From Comamonas sp. B21-038 (GTDB lineage: Bacteria > Pseudomonadota > Gammaproteobacteria > Burkholderiales > Burkholderiaceae_C), in assembly GCF_022387135.1 (NCBI RefSeq), contig NZ_CP092462.1, positions 2,542,001-2,606,000 of the forward strand: a DNA stretch of 64,000 bases, given 5' to 3'. Both the position numbers and the translations under genes were made by a program. This document shows, in pieces, positions 1-8,434 of this stretch. Below the pieces are notes generated by a model. It was given only the letters and a program-made list of their open reading frames with translations. It ran no database searches and was not told where the DNA came from. Each line of letters begins with the position of its first letter. Within the stretch, counting starts at the first letter, position 1.

Positions 1-85
1 CATCATCGGGGTGCATCAGGATGATGTTGAGTTGCCGCAGCTCTTTGAGGTGCTGCGAGGTGGCGCGGGGCTGCTGCTGGTTCAC
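1..85 (-). CDS. AmiR-like ANTAR antiterminator, N-terminal fragment (runs off window)
   Basis: Only the first 28 codons are present. A GTG start lies two bases past the amiC stop and encodes VNQQQPRATSQHLKEL followed by a hydrophobic beta strand (NIILMHPDD). This resembles the start of the pseudo-receiver of AmiR-type proteins, and position is the main argument: last gene of an amidase operon, directly after the AmiC-like sensor. AmiR proteins bind leader RNA through a C-terminal ANTAR domain and prevent termination; AmiC holds AmiR inactive until an amide binds. The ANTAR domain itself is outside the window, so the assignment rests on operon order and on the leader terminator upstream of amiE. 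Confidence 0.6.
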   Translation of the reverse strand, partial: MNQQQPRATSQHLKELRQLNIILMHPDD

Positions 86-87
86 GC

Positions 88-1233
88 TCAGACCTCGATC
101 TTCGCCGTCCAGTCGCCCAGGGAATGGGTGACCAGATAAGGGTCAGGCGATACGGCGCGTTTGGCCTCGCGCAGAATGCTGAACGCTCCTTGCGCATTGG
201 CCCGGCCAATACGGGGGTAGACCCAGGTGTGGTGGTTGCCGGGATCGATGCGCACACGCCCCTGCGGGGCATCAAACTCGCTGCCCAGCAGATGAGGCAG
301 CAACTCGCTGATGGTGTCGCTGCCCGAGCGGCGAAAGGCGTTGGCAAACATATGCATCTGGAAATAGGACGCTTCCCAGCACAGATTGGGGCGGCAGTCA
401 TCGCCGAACAGCCGTTTGAGGTGGGCCAGGCAGCGCTGGTTGGCAGCAGACTGGATCGACTGGAAATAAGGCGCCGAGGTGATGTGGCCGGCTGCGATGT
501 CAAAACCCATTTGTCCGATCTCGGCCTCCGACGTCGTGAGGCTGCAAATGGGCATTTCCTTGGTGTCGAACCCGGCATCGGCATAGGCGCGGTACAGCCG
601 GGCGGTGGAGTCGCCGACCACCGTGGAAAAGATGAAGTCAGGGCGCTTCTGGCGTACATCCTCCATGACGATTTGGTAGTCCTGCTCGGTGGCCGCCAGC
701 GGCAGGTAGCGCTCGCCGAGGATTTCTCCCTCGGGGTGCTGCAGAACCAATTCGCGCAGTATGCGGTTGGATTCGTACGGGTAGATGTAGTCCGAGCCGA
801 TGAGGTACACACGCGCACCAAAGCTGCTGGTCATGAAATCGGCCAACTGCACGCTGTTCTGGTTGGGGGCGGCGCCGGTGTAGATGATGTTCGCCGAGAA
901 CTCGAAGCCTTCGTAGAGCGTGGGGTAGAACAAGAGCTTGTTCCATTTCTCGACCACGGGCAGCACGGCCTTGCGGCTGCTGGACATATAGCAGCCAAAG
1001 ATGGTGTTGACGCGGTCGTGCATGATCAACTGCTCGGCCAGGCGCGCGTACTCGGCAGGGTTGGAAGCCGGGTCGTAGCGCACGGCCACCAGCTCCCGCC
1101 CAAGCACGCCGCCGGCGTTGTTGATTTCGTCGATGGCCAGCAGGCTGCCCTGCAGCTGCGATTGACCGATGGTGGACGTGGTGCCAGTTTCCGAAAAAAG
1201 AATGCCGACGCGCAAGGGATCGTTGTTTGCCAA
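88..1233 (-). CDS. amiC: AmiC-like amide/urea-binding sensor (type I periplasmic-binding fold)
   Basis: 381 residues from a TTG start preceded by AGGAGA; an upstream in-frame ATG at 1374 is possible but would add a charged tail unlike the family. The protein begins LRVGILFSETGTTSTIG and matches the branched-chain amino-acid/urea-binding family (Peripla_BP_5), with the ligand-site segments FGCYMSSSRKAVLPVVE and FYPTLYEGFE. No signal peptide is present, as expected for a cytoplasmic AmiC that senses short amides and controls AmiR rather than feeding a transporter. It follows the VWA gene and touches the AmiR-like start. Function is assigned from family and position; the ligand (formamide, acetamide or urea) cannot be read from the sequence. 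Confidence 0.8.
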   Translation of the reverse strand: MANNDPLRVGILFSETGTTSTIGQSQLQGSLLAIDEINNAGGVLGRELVAVRYDPASNPAEYARLAEQLIMHDRVNTIFGCYMSSSRKAVLPVVEKWNKLLFYPTLYEGFEFSANIIYTGAAPNQNSVQLADFMTSSFGARVYLIGSDYIYPYESNRILRELVLQHPEGEILGERYLPLAATEQDYQIVMEDVRQKRPDFIFSTVVGDSTARLYRAYADAGFDTKEMPICSLTTSEAEIGQMGFDIAAGHITSAPYFQSIQSAANQRCLAHLKRLFGDDCRPNLCWEASYFQMHMFANAFRRSGSDTISELLPHLLGSEFDAPQGRVRIDPGNHHTWVYPRIGRANAQGAFSILREAKRAVSPDPYLVTHSLGDWTAKIEV

Positions 1234-1374
1234 AACCTGTCTCCTGGTCTGTCCCGCACCCCTGCGCTGTGCAGTGGAGCGGGCACGGTGAAATGGCTGC
1301 AAGCCAGCCAGCTTAGCGCAACTGCGGGCGCTGGCTTGCCTGTTCTGTGCCAGGCTGGACAGCGCCCTGCGCAT

Positions 1375-3177
1375 CTAGCTCCCAGCCGCCAGGCGCGCGC
1401 TCATCCTGGTCAGGCGCGGCACCAGTTGCGCGGCGTCGTCCGCGATGTCGTAACCCCGCCAGCCGAAGATGTGGCGCACATAGGCATCGGCCTGGGCATC
1501 GACGGCCAGACAGCAAACGCGCACACCGGCACGCTTGGCCTCTTGAACAGCATGCCGTGCGTCTTCGATCAGGTAGCGCTTGTCGTGTACATCGATATCG
1601 TGGGGCGCGCCATCGGTGACCACCAACAGGCTGCGCTGCCCTTCGGGTTCATGGCGCAGCAAGCTGCTGGCGTGGCGCAGCGCCGCGCCCATGCGGGTGG
1701 AAAAGCGCCCGCGCACCGCCTGGATCATCGCGGCCGTGGCGCGGCTGTGCCCTTGGCCAAAATCCAGCAGGCGGTAGTAGTTGACTTCGGCACGGGTGTT
1801 GGACGAGAACGCATGGATGGCCAGGCGCTCAGCGCTGCGCGAGCTGGCCTGCGCCAGCAACAATGCGGCCTGCTTTTCCAAAGCCAGCAGGCTCTGGCCC
1901 TGTGGCCCTAGGTCGTTGACCGATTCGGAAATGTCCAGCAGCACCAACATGCTGCCAGGGCGTGGGCCCTTGCCGGCGCGCATGAAAAGGCGCGGGTCGG
2001 GGCGCAGCTGCATACGCATGTCCACCTGCACCTCGATGGCTGCATTGAGGTCCAGCGCATCGCCCTCCCACTGGCGGCGGAGCCGGTGGTGCCGGTCGAG
2101 GATGTGGGGATGGCGCAGCGCCAGACGGTCGACACGGGTGGTACTGGAGGGGCGCGGGCCGCCGATCTCGCTCAGCCCCTGCCACGCAGGGAGCTTTTCG
2201 ATCACCTGGCACCAGTCGTGCTTCATCTGCTCGCGCTGGCAGTCCCATTCCGGGTAGTGAAAGCGGGCGATCTCGAACTCTTCAGCCGCCTGGGGCGTTT
2301 GCGACGGCTCGGGTGGCTGTTGCGCGTCTCTAGGGCGCGCCGCCTGCGGTTGCGCGGCGGCCTGGGGCAGATGCAAGGCCTCGTCCTGGTTGTCTTCGGA
2401 TTCGGGATGTGCCCAGAGGTAGCTGTTGTCATCCCGGTAGAGCGTGGGCCCGGCGTAGTGCTGTGGATCCATCCGCACGCGCATCTGGCCAAGGTCATTG
2501 GCGAGGATGGAGGAAATGGCACGGAATGCCGCATAGTCTTCCAGTCCATGCCGGTGCACCGTGTCTTCAAAAAGCTGCTGCGCCTTGTGCACCCAGTGGT
2601 TGGCGCTGTCGCTGTCCACCTGCAACAAGATCCGGTCCAGCCGCGCGATGAAAGCGGTGAAACCCAGGTCTTCCGCTTCGGGCTCGGGCGCGATCTGCGC
2701 CTGGAACCAGGGGCGTGCGCCGGGGTAGTCGCGCAGCAACAGGCGCTCGGCGCGGGCGTCTTCTATCGCCGAGACGACCGCCTGGCCCATGGGCTTCAAG
2801 GCCTGGCTCGGTTGGCGCGCGGGTGAATGCAGCAGATGCGCCGCAGCATGCGCCACCATCGCGGTGTGCCGGTGGATACGTTCAGCGTCGGGCACACCGT
2901 GCAGCGGTGGCAGCACCAAGCGCACTGCGCTTGAAGACGCCCCCTCGTCTGCAGCCAGCACAATGGCGCGCTGCGCAGAGGCAGGTGGGGCCGCTGCGCC
3001 ACCCAGCAGTCCGCCCGCCTGCTGACGCGGGCTGGCAGCCTGCAACGGATGGACTTGCACCTGCATCAACGCCAGACCGGATGCCAGCCTGGCCAGGCGC
3101 TCGAAAGCGGGTGTGCCGTCGTCGATCCAGCGTGTCGCTGAGCGCTCGCTGTACAGAGGCGCGGATGGTGGGGCCAT
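1375..3177 (-). CDS. NorD/CbbO-like von Willebrand A domain protein
   Basis: 600 residues. The C-terminal third is a VWA domain with an intact MIDAS (DISES at about residues 415-419) and a later TDG motif in VVTDGAPHD. The N-terminal two thirds is the long helical region usual for NorD/CbbO. The ATG at 3177 is chosen because it lies 14 bases after the NorQ-like stop; an in-frame ATG at 3210 would overlap that gene. NorQ/NorD (CbbQ/CbbO) pairs act as ATP-driven activators or metal-insertion chaperones for a partner enzyme. Here the pair sits inside an amidase operon, so the client is probably the amidase or the channel, which is inference. Confidence 0.8.
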   Translation of the reverse strand: MAPPSAPLYSERSATRWIDDGTPAFERLARLASGLALMQVQVHPLQAASPRQQAGGLLGGAAAPPASAQRAIVLAADEGASSSAVRLVLPPLHGVPDAERIHRHTAMVAHAAAHLLHSPARQPSQALKPMGQAVVSAIEDARAERLLLRDYPGARPWFQAQIAPEPEAEDLGFTAFIARLDRILLQVDSDSANHWVHKAQQLFEDTVHRHGLEDYAAFRAISSILANDLGQMRVRMDPQHYAGPTLYRDDNSYLWAHPESEDNQDEALHLPQAAAQPQAARPRDAQQPPEPSQTPQAAEEFEIARFHYPEWDCQREQMKHDWCQVIEKLPAWQGLSEIGGPRPSSTTRVDRLALRHPHILDRHHRLRRQWEGDALDLNAAIEVQVDMRMQLRPDPRLFMRAGKGPRPGSMLVLLDISESVNDLGPQGQSLLALEKQAALLLAQASSRSAERLAIHAFSSNTRAEVNYYRLLDFGQGHSRATAAMIQAVRGRFSTRMGAALRHASSLLRHEPEGQRSLLVVTDGAPHDIDVHDKRYLIEDARHAVQEAKRAGVRVCCLAVDAQADAYVRHIFGWRGYDIADDAAQLVPRLTRMSARLAAGS

Positions 3178-3190
3178 GGCGGTGTGCTTC

Positions 3191-4045
3191 CTAGCTACCA
3201 AATTTGGCATGCACGAGTTTCTTCAGCGCCTCGGTGGTATCGGGGTCATCCGTCAAGGCCTGGGTGATGGTCATGTCGCAGCTGTCGGCGGGCGATACAC
3301 CATCGCGCATCAGCAAGCCGGCATAGATGAGCATGCGGGTGGAGGCGCCTTCATCCAGGCCATGGTGTTTGAGCGCGCGCGTGCTGTGGGCCAGCGCGAC
3401 CAAGCGCTCGGCCTGCGCATGGTCTATGCCCGCTTCGTGCGCGACGATGTCGGCCTCGGTGGCAAGGTCGGGGTAGTCAAACTCCAGCGCGGCAAATCGC
3501 TGCCGTGTCGAGGGCTTCATGTCCTTGGCGCTGCTCTGGTAGCCGGGGTTGTAGGAGACCACCAGCTGAAAATCCGGATGGGCGTGCACGACCTCCCCTT
3601 TCTTGTCGAGCGGAAGCACACGGCGCGCGTCGGTCAGCGGATGGATGACGACCGTCGTGTCCTGCCGTGCCTCCACCACCTCATCGAGGTAGCAGATGGC
3701 ACCGTAACGCACCGCCATGGTGAGCGGCCCGTCGTGCCAGGCCGTGCCACCGGCATCGAGCAAGTAGCGGCCGACCAGGTCAGAGGCGGTCATGTCTTCG
3801 TTGCAGGCCAGCGTGATGAGCGGGCGCCGAAGCGCCCAGGCCATGCGCTCGACAAAGCGCGTCTTTCCGCATCCGGTCGGCCCTTTCAGAATCAGCGGCA
3901 TACGGTGCCGGTAGGCCTGTTCGTACAGCGCGATCTCATTGCGCGCGGGCCGGTAAAACGGCTCTTGGGCCAGGCGGTACCCGGCCAGCGGGTCATCGCC
4001 GCGAGCGGCTAGCAGAGGGTCTTTTGCGTTCATCATGTTCACCAT
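3191..4045 (-). CDS. NorQ/CbbQ-like MoxR AAA+ ATPase (AmiB-type)
   Basis: 284 residues. Walker A is GPTGCGKT (about residues 55-62) and the Walker B-like segment is CYLDEVVEA; LVVSYNPGYQ fits the sensor-1 region. This is the NorQ/CbbQ/NirQ branch of MoxR ATPases. The ATG at 4045 overlaps the AmiS stop (ATGGTGA), implying translational coupling; ATGs at 4036 and 4033 are alternatives. The partner VWA gene follows directly. The Pseudomonas amiB product is also an ATPase of an amidase operon, so a similar accessory role is likely, but its mechanism is not shown by the sequence. Confidence 0.85.
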   Translation of the reverse strand: MVNMMNAKDPLLAARGDDPLAGYRLAQEPFYRPARNEIALYEQAYRHRMPLILKGPTGCGKTRFVERMAWALRRPLITLACNEDMTASDLVGRYLLDAGGTAWHDGPLTMAVRYGAICYLDEVVEARQDTTVVIHPLTDARRVLPLDKKGEVVHAHPDFQLVVSYNPGYQSSAKDMKPSTRQRFAALEFDYPDLATEADIVAHEAGIDHAQAERLVALAHSTRALKHHGLDEGASTRMLIYAGLLMRDGVSPADSCDMTITQALTDDPDTTEALKKLVHAKFGS

Positions 4046-4521
4046 TTCCCCGTCAACAACATCAAACCTGGAATCCAGCAGGTCACAATGCCCACCAGCA
4101 CCGTGTAGGCCGCCAGAAAGCGCAGTTGCTTGCCCAACCCCAGCGCAAGAAAGAAGAAAAACCACAGACTCGACCAGACCAGCCACATGGCGATGACGCG
4201 GACATCACCCGCAGTGGCGGCAAAGGCCAGCGCGCTGACCGCTACAAACAGACAGTACCAACCCAGGCCCACGCCTTTGAGGGCCCACCACTGCACCACC
4301 GCCAGATACAGGTAGGTGAAAGCAAAAAGCAGGCCGCCTGCGGCAGCGAAAAAATCGGGGTCGGTGTCTGCACGCAGAATGCCTACGGCATTGAGGAACA
4401 AAGCCAGCAAACCCACGAGCAGATTGACCGGCGCAGAGTCCCGCGCATCCATGCGGCCGCTCAGCCCCACACCGTTGACGATCAGCACGACGCCAATGAA
4501 AAAAAGCGCAATACCCAGCAT
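4039..4521 (-). CDS. amiS: AmiS/UreI-family amide/urea channel
   Basis: 160 residues from an ATG behind a good ribosome site (AAGGAGACAAGC). The protein is almost wholly hydrophobic, with about six membrane segments, and starts MLGIALFFIGVVLIVNGVGL as in AmiS/UreI. Family members are inner-membrane channels passing urea or short-chain amides. Its place directly after amiE indicates it lets the substrate in or the product out. It overlaps the start of the NorQ-like gene by 7 bases. In Pseudomonas amiS is the last gene of the operon; here it is second, so gene order differs. Confidence 0.85.
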   Translation of the reverse strand: MLGIALFFIGVVLIVNGVGLSGRMDARDSAPVNLLVGLLALFLNAVGILRADTDPDFFAAAGGLLFAFTYLYLAVVQWWALKGVGLGWYCLFVAVSALAFAATAGDVRVIAMWLVWSSLWFFFFLALGLGKQLRFLAAYTVLVGIVTCWIPGLMLLTGKW

Positions 4522-4595
4522 GCTTGTCTCCTTGTTTTTTATTGGATGGCATGGCTGCGCGCTACCGGGCGGCCATGCCCACTGGGGTGCAGGCT

Positions 4596-5633
4596 TTAGC
4601 GGTGCTGGGGCGCTTCGTGCGGAATCCCTTCTATGGGGCATTCAGGGGTGCCCACTGTCGTGCGCGTGAACGACTCGACCATCTCCCGCGTTCCCTCGGG
4701 ATCGTTGACCCACTGGCTGTAGAAGCTGTAGGGGCAGGCGGCAACGCCCTTGTCGCCGTCGCCCGAGTTGATGGTGCCGGTGTAGCCCCGGTGCACCAAT
4801 TTGAAGAGGTGGTTCTGCGACTGGCCGTTCTTGCGGGCGTCGCGAATCAGCGATTTGGACAGCTCGGCATACTGGATGCCCATTTCCTCTTCACCCGTCT
4901 CGCCCAGGGTGCGGCCGTCAAAACCGATGATGGCGGAGTGCCCGAAATAGGAGTAGACCCCGTCAAAGCCTGCCGCATTGGCCACGGCCACGTAGGTGTT
5001 GTTCATGAACGCCATGGCCTTGGACACCATGATCTGCTGCTCTTTGGCCGGGTACATATAGCCTTGGCAGCGGACGATCAGCTCGGCGCCGCGCATCGCA
5101 CAATCGCGCCAGATCTCGGGGTAGTTGCCATCGTCGCAGATGATCAGGCTGATCTTCATGCCCTTGGGGCCTTCGCTGACATAGGTGCAGTCGCCGGGAT
5201 ACCAGCCTTCGATAGGCACCCAGGGCATGATCTTGCGGTATTTCTGCACGATCTCGCCCTGGTTGTTCATGAGGATCAAGGTGTTGTAGGGCGCCTTGTT
5301 GGGGTGCTCTTCATGGCGTTCTCCGGTGAGCGAGAAAATGCCCCAGACATTGGCCTTGCGGCAGGCATCGGCAAAGATGGCCGTCTCTTCACCGGGAATG
5401 GCCGAAGCGGTCTCGTACATCTCCTTGGCGTCGTACATGATGCCGTGCGTCGAATACTCGGGGAACACCACCAGGTCCATGCCCGGCAGCCCTCGCTTCA
5501 TGCCCACCACCATGTCTGCGATCTTGCGGCAGTTGTCCAGCACCTCGGCCTTGGTGTGCAGGCGTGGCATCTTGTAGTTGACGACGGCAACCCCTACGCA
5601 ATCATTGCTGCTCGAAATATCTCCATGTCTCAT
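4596..5633 (-). CDS. amiE: Aliphatic amidase (nitrilase superfamily)
   Basis: 345 residues, the usual AmiE length. The start at 5633 ([11 protein letters not shown]) is preceded by GGAG; the in-frame extension upstream is not conserved. The nitrilase triad falls at the AmiE positions: Glu59 in VVFPEYS, Lys134 in KYRKIMPW and Cys166 in IICDDGN. The enzyme hydrolyses short aliphatic amides (acetamide, propionamide, formamide) to acid and ammonia in the cytoplasm. It is the first gene of the operon, and a strong terminator lies upstream in its leader, so expression probably depends on antitermination. AmiE versus the related formamidase AmiF is not certain; length and N-terminus favour AmiE. Confidence 0.92.
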   Translation of the reverse strand: MRHGDISSSNDCVGVAVVNYKMPRLHTKAEVLDNCRKIADMVVGMKRGLPGMDLVVFPEYSTHGIMYDAKEMYETASAIPGEETAIFADACRKANVWGIFSLTGERHEEHPNKAPYNTLILMNNQGEIVQKYRKIMPWVPIEGWYPGDCTYVSEGPKGMKISLIICDDGNYPEIWRDCAMRGAELIVRCQGYMYPAKEQQIMVSKAMAFMNNTYVAVANAAGFDGVYSYFGHSAIIGFDGRTLGETGEEEMGIQYAELSKSLIRDARKNGQSQNHLFKLVHRGYTGTINSGDGDKGVAACPYSFYSQWVNDPEGTREMVESFTRTTVGTPECPIEGIPHEAPQHR

Positions 5634-5772
5634 GGCTGTGCTCCAAGTTGGTGAGAAAAAGTGCGACTGGTCCGGCGGGCAGCAGCGCAGAGGCTTCAGA
5701 GCAGCGTAGGCAAAGCTCCGCCTGCGAACCCATGCAGGGTTCGGAAAACGGGAATGCAAAAGCGGACAAAAA

Positions 5773-5812
5773 AAAGCCCGAATCGACTCTGGAATGAATC
5801 GATTCGGGCTTT
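5773..5812 (-). terminator. Leader terminator upstream of amiE, expected antitermination target
   Basis: On the minus strand a 17-base-pair stem (one G-T pair) closes a six-base loop (ATTCCA) and is followed by eight T residues (5768-5775 on the plus strand). It ends about 135 bases before the amiE start, so unless disabled it would stop transcription before the operon. The same arrangement is known from the Pseudomonas ami leader, where AmiR lets polymerase pass. It cannot serve an upstream minus-strand gene, because no gene is recognisable immediately upstream on that strand. Confidence 0.85.
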
Positions 5813-5828
5813 ATTGCCGGACATCTGC

Positions 5829-5846
5829 GCTGGCAACCTTGGCAGC
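5829..5846 (-). promoter_or_regulatory. Candidate ANTAR-binding RNA hairpin in the ami leader
   Basis: On the minus strand GCTGCC-AAGGTT-GCCAGC forms a six-base-loop hairpin with one internal C-C mismatch. The loop has A at position 1 and G at position 4, the two conserved loop bases of ANTAR target hairpins. It lies about 17 bases before the terminator stem. A weaker hexaloop hairpin lies just upstream (loop ATTTCG) but lacks the G. A clear two-hairpin motif is therefore not proven. Confidence 0.45.
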
Positions 5847-6264
5847 TGATGTCAAAAATCTGCAACGAAATCTGCGTGGCGTTGGTCCGCCGCCAGGCCA
5901 TGTTAAAGCGATTGTGGCGATGGCCGCCTAGAACATCTACCGGTTGCAGCTGTTGAGCGATGGTGGTATTTGGCAAGCCGCGCCTGGCCCTCTGCAGGAA
6001 CCGGACCGATGCGCGCCAGGCACAGCACTTAGGGGCACAGCGGTGCAAGGCTGGCAGTGCAGCGCCCCCGCGCGCCGGTCCAGTGCCCACCAAAACCACC
6101 TGCCGCCGTGGCCGCCTGCGCAGACAGCGCGGTGCCCAGCTTGACCTGCTTGAGCCGGGTGGCTCCGGTTTCCTGTTTTTCGGCTACATTCGCGATCGGG
6201 ATCAGCGCGATGGACCCAGCCATCTGCTGAAGACCCCAACCACTGCAACGAAAGCCGTTCCACC
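5847..6264. other. Intergenic region carrying the ami promoter
   Basis: No convincing gene is present; reading frames here lack family resemblance and ribosome sites. It must contain the divergent promoters for the ami leader (minus) and for the small membrane protein at 6265 (plus). No -35/-10 or -24/-12 pair could be assigned with confidence. Confidence 0.5.
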
Positions 6265-6564
6265 ATGAGTCTCGTCACCGATCTTCTCGCCGGGGTCGCG
6301 GCATTCTTTGCCGATGTATGGGTGTTCAGGCGCCAGCGCCAGAAACGGGGCCATGCCAGTCGCGGCATCGCCGATGACGCCATCGCGGTGGCCCGTTTTG
6401 ACTTCGTCACCGCCGTGTGGATCGCGCTGGTCAGCATCGGCCTGACCCTGCTGCTGGTGTTGGGCTTCGGTGTCCCCGTAGCCTGGGGAGTCGGTATCGG
6501 GGTCGTCGTCGCAGCGGTATGGGGCTACCGAAAATACGCGCAGCTGCTCCGGGAGCCGCAGTGA
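6265..6564 (+). CDS. Small two-helix membrane protein of unknown function
   Basis: 99 residues. A first amphipathic/hydrophobic stretch (LVTDLLAGVAAFFADVWVF) is followed by a basic segment (RRQRQKRGH) and then two close membrane helices between about residues 45 and 88, ending in a short charged tail. No motif or family is recognised. It lies alone on the plus strand between the ami leader and a sensor kinase gene that runs towards it, so context gives no function. Confidence 0.6.
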   Translation: MSLVTDLLAGVAAFFADVWVFRRQRQKRGHASRGIADDAIAVARFDFVTAVWIALVSIGLTLLLVLGFGVPVAWGVGIGVVVAAVWGYRKYAQLLREPQ

Positions 6565-6652
6565 TGCCGGTCAACGGCACCGGGCTGATCGGGCACGCGA
6601 CCGGGGACTGGTAGCAGCCTGGGCAGCGCGCATGAGGACCATGGCGCAGTGC

Positions 6653-8425
6653 CTAGGGGTGCAAAAGCCGGATCAGCGCCTGCTGCAGGTCCGCCGTGGA
6701 TACCGGTTTGTGCAGCAGCAGGGCCGCCGTGGACTGCGCATCACGCAGGCGTTGCGGCGAGGTGTCTCCGGTGACGATGATGGCGGGCACGGGATGCTGC
6801 CCATGCTCCCGCAGCAGCTGCAGCGCTTCCTTGCCGGTCTCGCCGTTGCGCAGACGGAAGTCGGTGATGATCGCATCCGGAAGCTGCTTTGTGGCGCTGA
6901 GTTGCTGCAATGCATCCGGTCCCGACTCTGCGCAGGTGCAGTGGCAATGCCAACTCTCCAGCAGCGATTGCATCGCGCGCCGTGCCGCCTCGTCGTCATC
7001 GATCACGACGATGTGCAGCCCGGCTAGGCGGTCTTCGGATGCCGCAGGGGCTGCAAGCGGGTCCGGCACGCTCTGCAGCGCACCCGACCACAGCGGCAAA
7101 CACAGGCGGAACACCGAGCCACGCCCGGGCAGCGAGCGCACGTCGATGCGGGTATGCAGTTGCAAGGCCAGGCGTTGTGCGATGGCCAGACCCAGTCCCA
7201 GGCCCTTGCGGCGGTCGCGCTCGGGGTTGCCCAGCTGGTGGAACTCTTCAAAGATGGACTGCAGGTGTTCGGGCGCAATGCCGCAGCCGGTGTCCCACAC
7301 CTCCAGCGCCAGTTGCTGGCCCCGGCGCCGGCAGGCCACCAGAACGCCACCGGTCTGCGTATAGCGCAGCGCGTTGGACAGCAGGTTGCGCATCACCAGG
7401 TCCACCAATGCTTTGTCCGCCAATGCCGCTGCCGTGGTTTCGCGCGAGCGGTAGACCAAGCCTGCGTCATCGGCCTGCGCACCGAACTCCCGCTCCAGCG
7501 CGCTCAACAGCGGCTGGATGGCAAAGGGTGCCTCCTGCGTGCGCACCACCCCCGCTTCAACGCGCGAGTAGTCCAGCAGCGTCGTGAGCATTTCAGACGC
7601 GGCGACCGAGGCGGCGCGCGCATGCCCCAACACCTCTGCCTGCCGCTCCGACAGGGCGCTGCGCTGCAGCGAGTCCAGAAACAGTCCCAGCGCGTGCAGC
7701 GGCTGGCGCAGGTCGTGGCTGGCGGCGGCCAGAAATTTCGATTTGGCCAGGTTGGCGGTTTCTGCGCGGTCGCGCTCTTTTTTCAACTGATCGACCAGCG
7801 CGGCATTCTCGAAGCGCAGGCGCACGCTGTCCACCAGCGTGCGGTAGGAGACCCGGGTATAGAACAGGTTGGCGCCATACAGACACAGCGCGAACACCCC
7901 GTAGACGAGCGGCAGCCCATGCCCCTGGCCCAGATTGCGCACCGCAAAGGGCAGGATCAGCAGCGTTTGCGCTGCCACGGCTGCTGGAGGAAACGCGGCG
8001 AAGGAGGTGATGGAGCCGCAGGACATGCCCGCGATGACAAAGGCCAGGAACGCCAGCAACTGCGGCTGGTCTGAAAGGTAGAACGCCCAGCCCATGGCGC
8101 CCCACAGCGCGCTGGACAGCCCGCAGGCCACGGCAAAGCGCCAGGCCCAGACCCGGCTGGCGTCGCCCCTGGCAGCCATTGCGGGGTTCTGCGTATGGCG
8201 GCTCCAGCCACGTGCCAGCGCAATGCGTGCAAGCGTTACCAACATGATCGATGCACCCCAGGCCAGCAGTAGCGCGTGCGGCAGATGGGACCAGAAGACG
8301 GCGACCGCTGGAATGGGGATCACGAAATTGATGAACAGCATCGCGTGCGACTGCCGGTAGAGCAGATCCACCAGCGCCGTCTGCTCAGCGGCACAAAGAG
8401 GGGCAAGGCTTGCGTCGTTGGGCAT
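6653..8425 (-). CDS. Membrane hybrid histidine kinase with C-terminal receiver
   Basis: 590 residues. About six membrane helices occupy residues 25-205 and may form the sensor. Then come a DHp domain (SHDLRQPLHAL, phospho-His), an ATPase domain (NLLSNALRY N-box; WDTGCGI and KGLGLGLAI G boxes) and a receiver whose phospho-acceptor is in TDFRLRNG. The HDLRQP variant is typical of this proteobacterial hybrid kinase group, often paired with a LuxR-type regulator. The ATG at 8425 has AAGG seven bases upstream. It starts 9 bases after the regulator gene and forms an operon with it. The signal sensed is unknown. Confidence 0.88.
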   Translation of the reverse strand: MPNDASLAPLCAAEQTALVDLLYRQSHAMLFINFVIPIPAVAVFWSHLPHALLLAWGASIMLVTLARIALARGWSRHTQNPAMAARGDASRVWAWRFAVACGLSSALWGAMGWAFYLSDQPQLLAFLAFVIAGMSCGSITSFAAFPPAAVAAQTLLILPFAVRNLGQGHGLPLVYGVFALCLYGANLFYTRVSYRTLVDSVRLRFENAALVDQLKKERDRAETANLAKSKFLAAASHDLRQPLHALGLFLDSLQRSALSERQAEVLGHARAASVAASEMLTTLLDYSRVEAGVVRTQEAPFAIQPLLSALEREFGAQADDAGLVYRSRETTAAALADKALVDLVMRNLLSNALRYTQTGGVLVACRRRGQQLALEVWDTGCGIAPEHLQSIFEEFHQLGNPERDRRKGLGLGLAIAQRLALQLHTRIDVRSLPGRGSVFRLCLPLWSGALQSVPDPLAAPAASEDRLAGLHIVVIDDDEAARRAMQSLLESWHCHCTCAESGPDALQQLSATKQLPDAIITDFRLRNGETGKEALQLLREHGQHPVPAIIVTGDTSPQRLRDAQSTAALLLHKPVSTADLQQALIRLLHP

Positions 8426-8434
8426 ACCAGACCT

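Noticed and set aside
124-1911. 595-codon plus-strand open frame opposite amiC and the VWA gene
   Set aside because: High-GC shadow of the minus-strand genes; no ribosome site and no family-like text.
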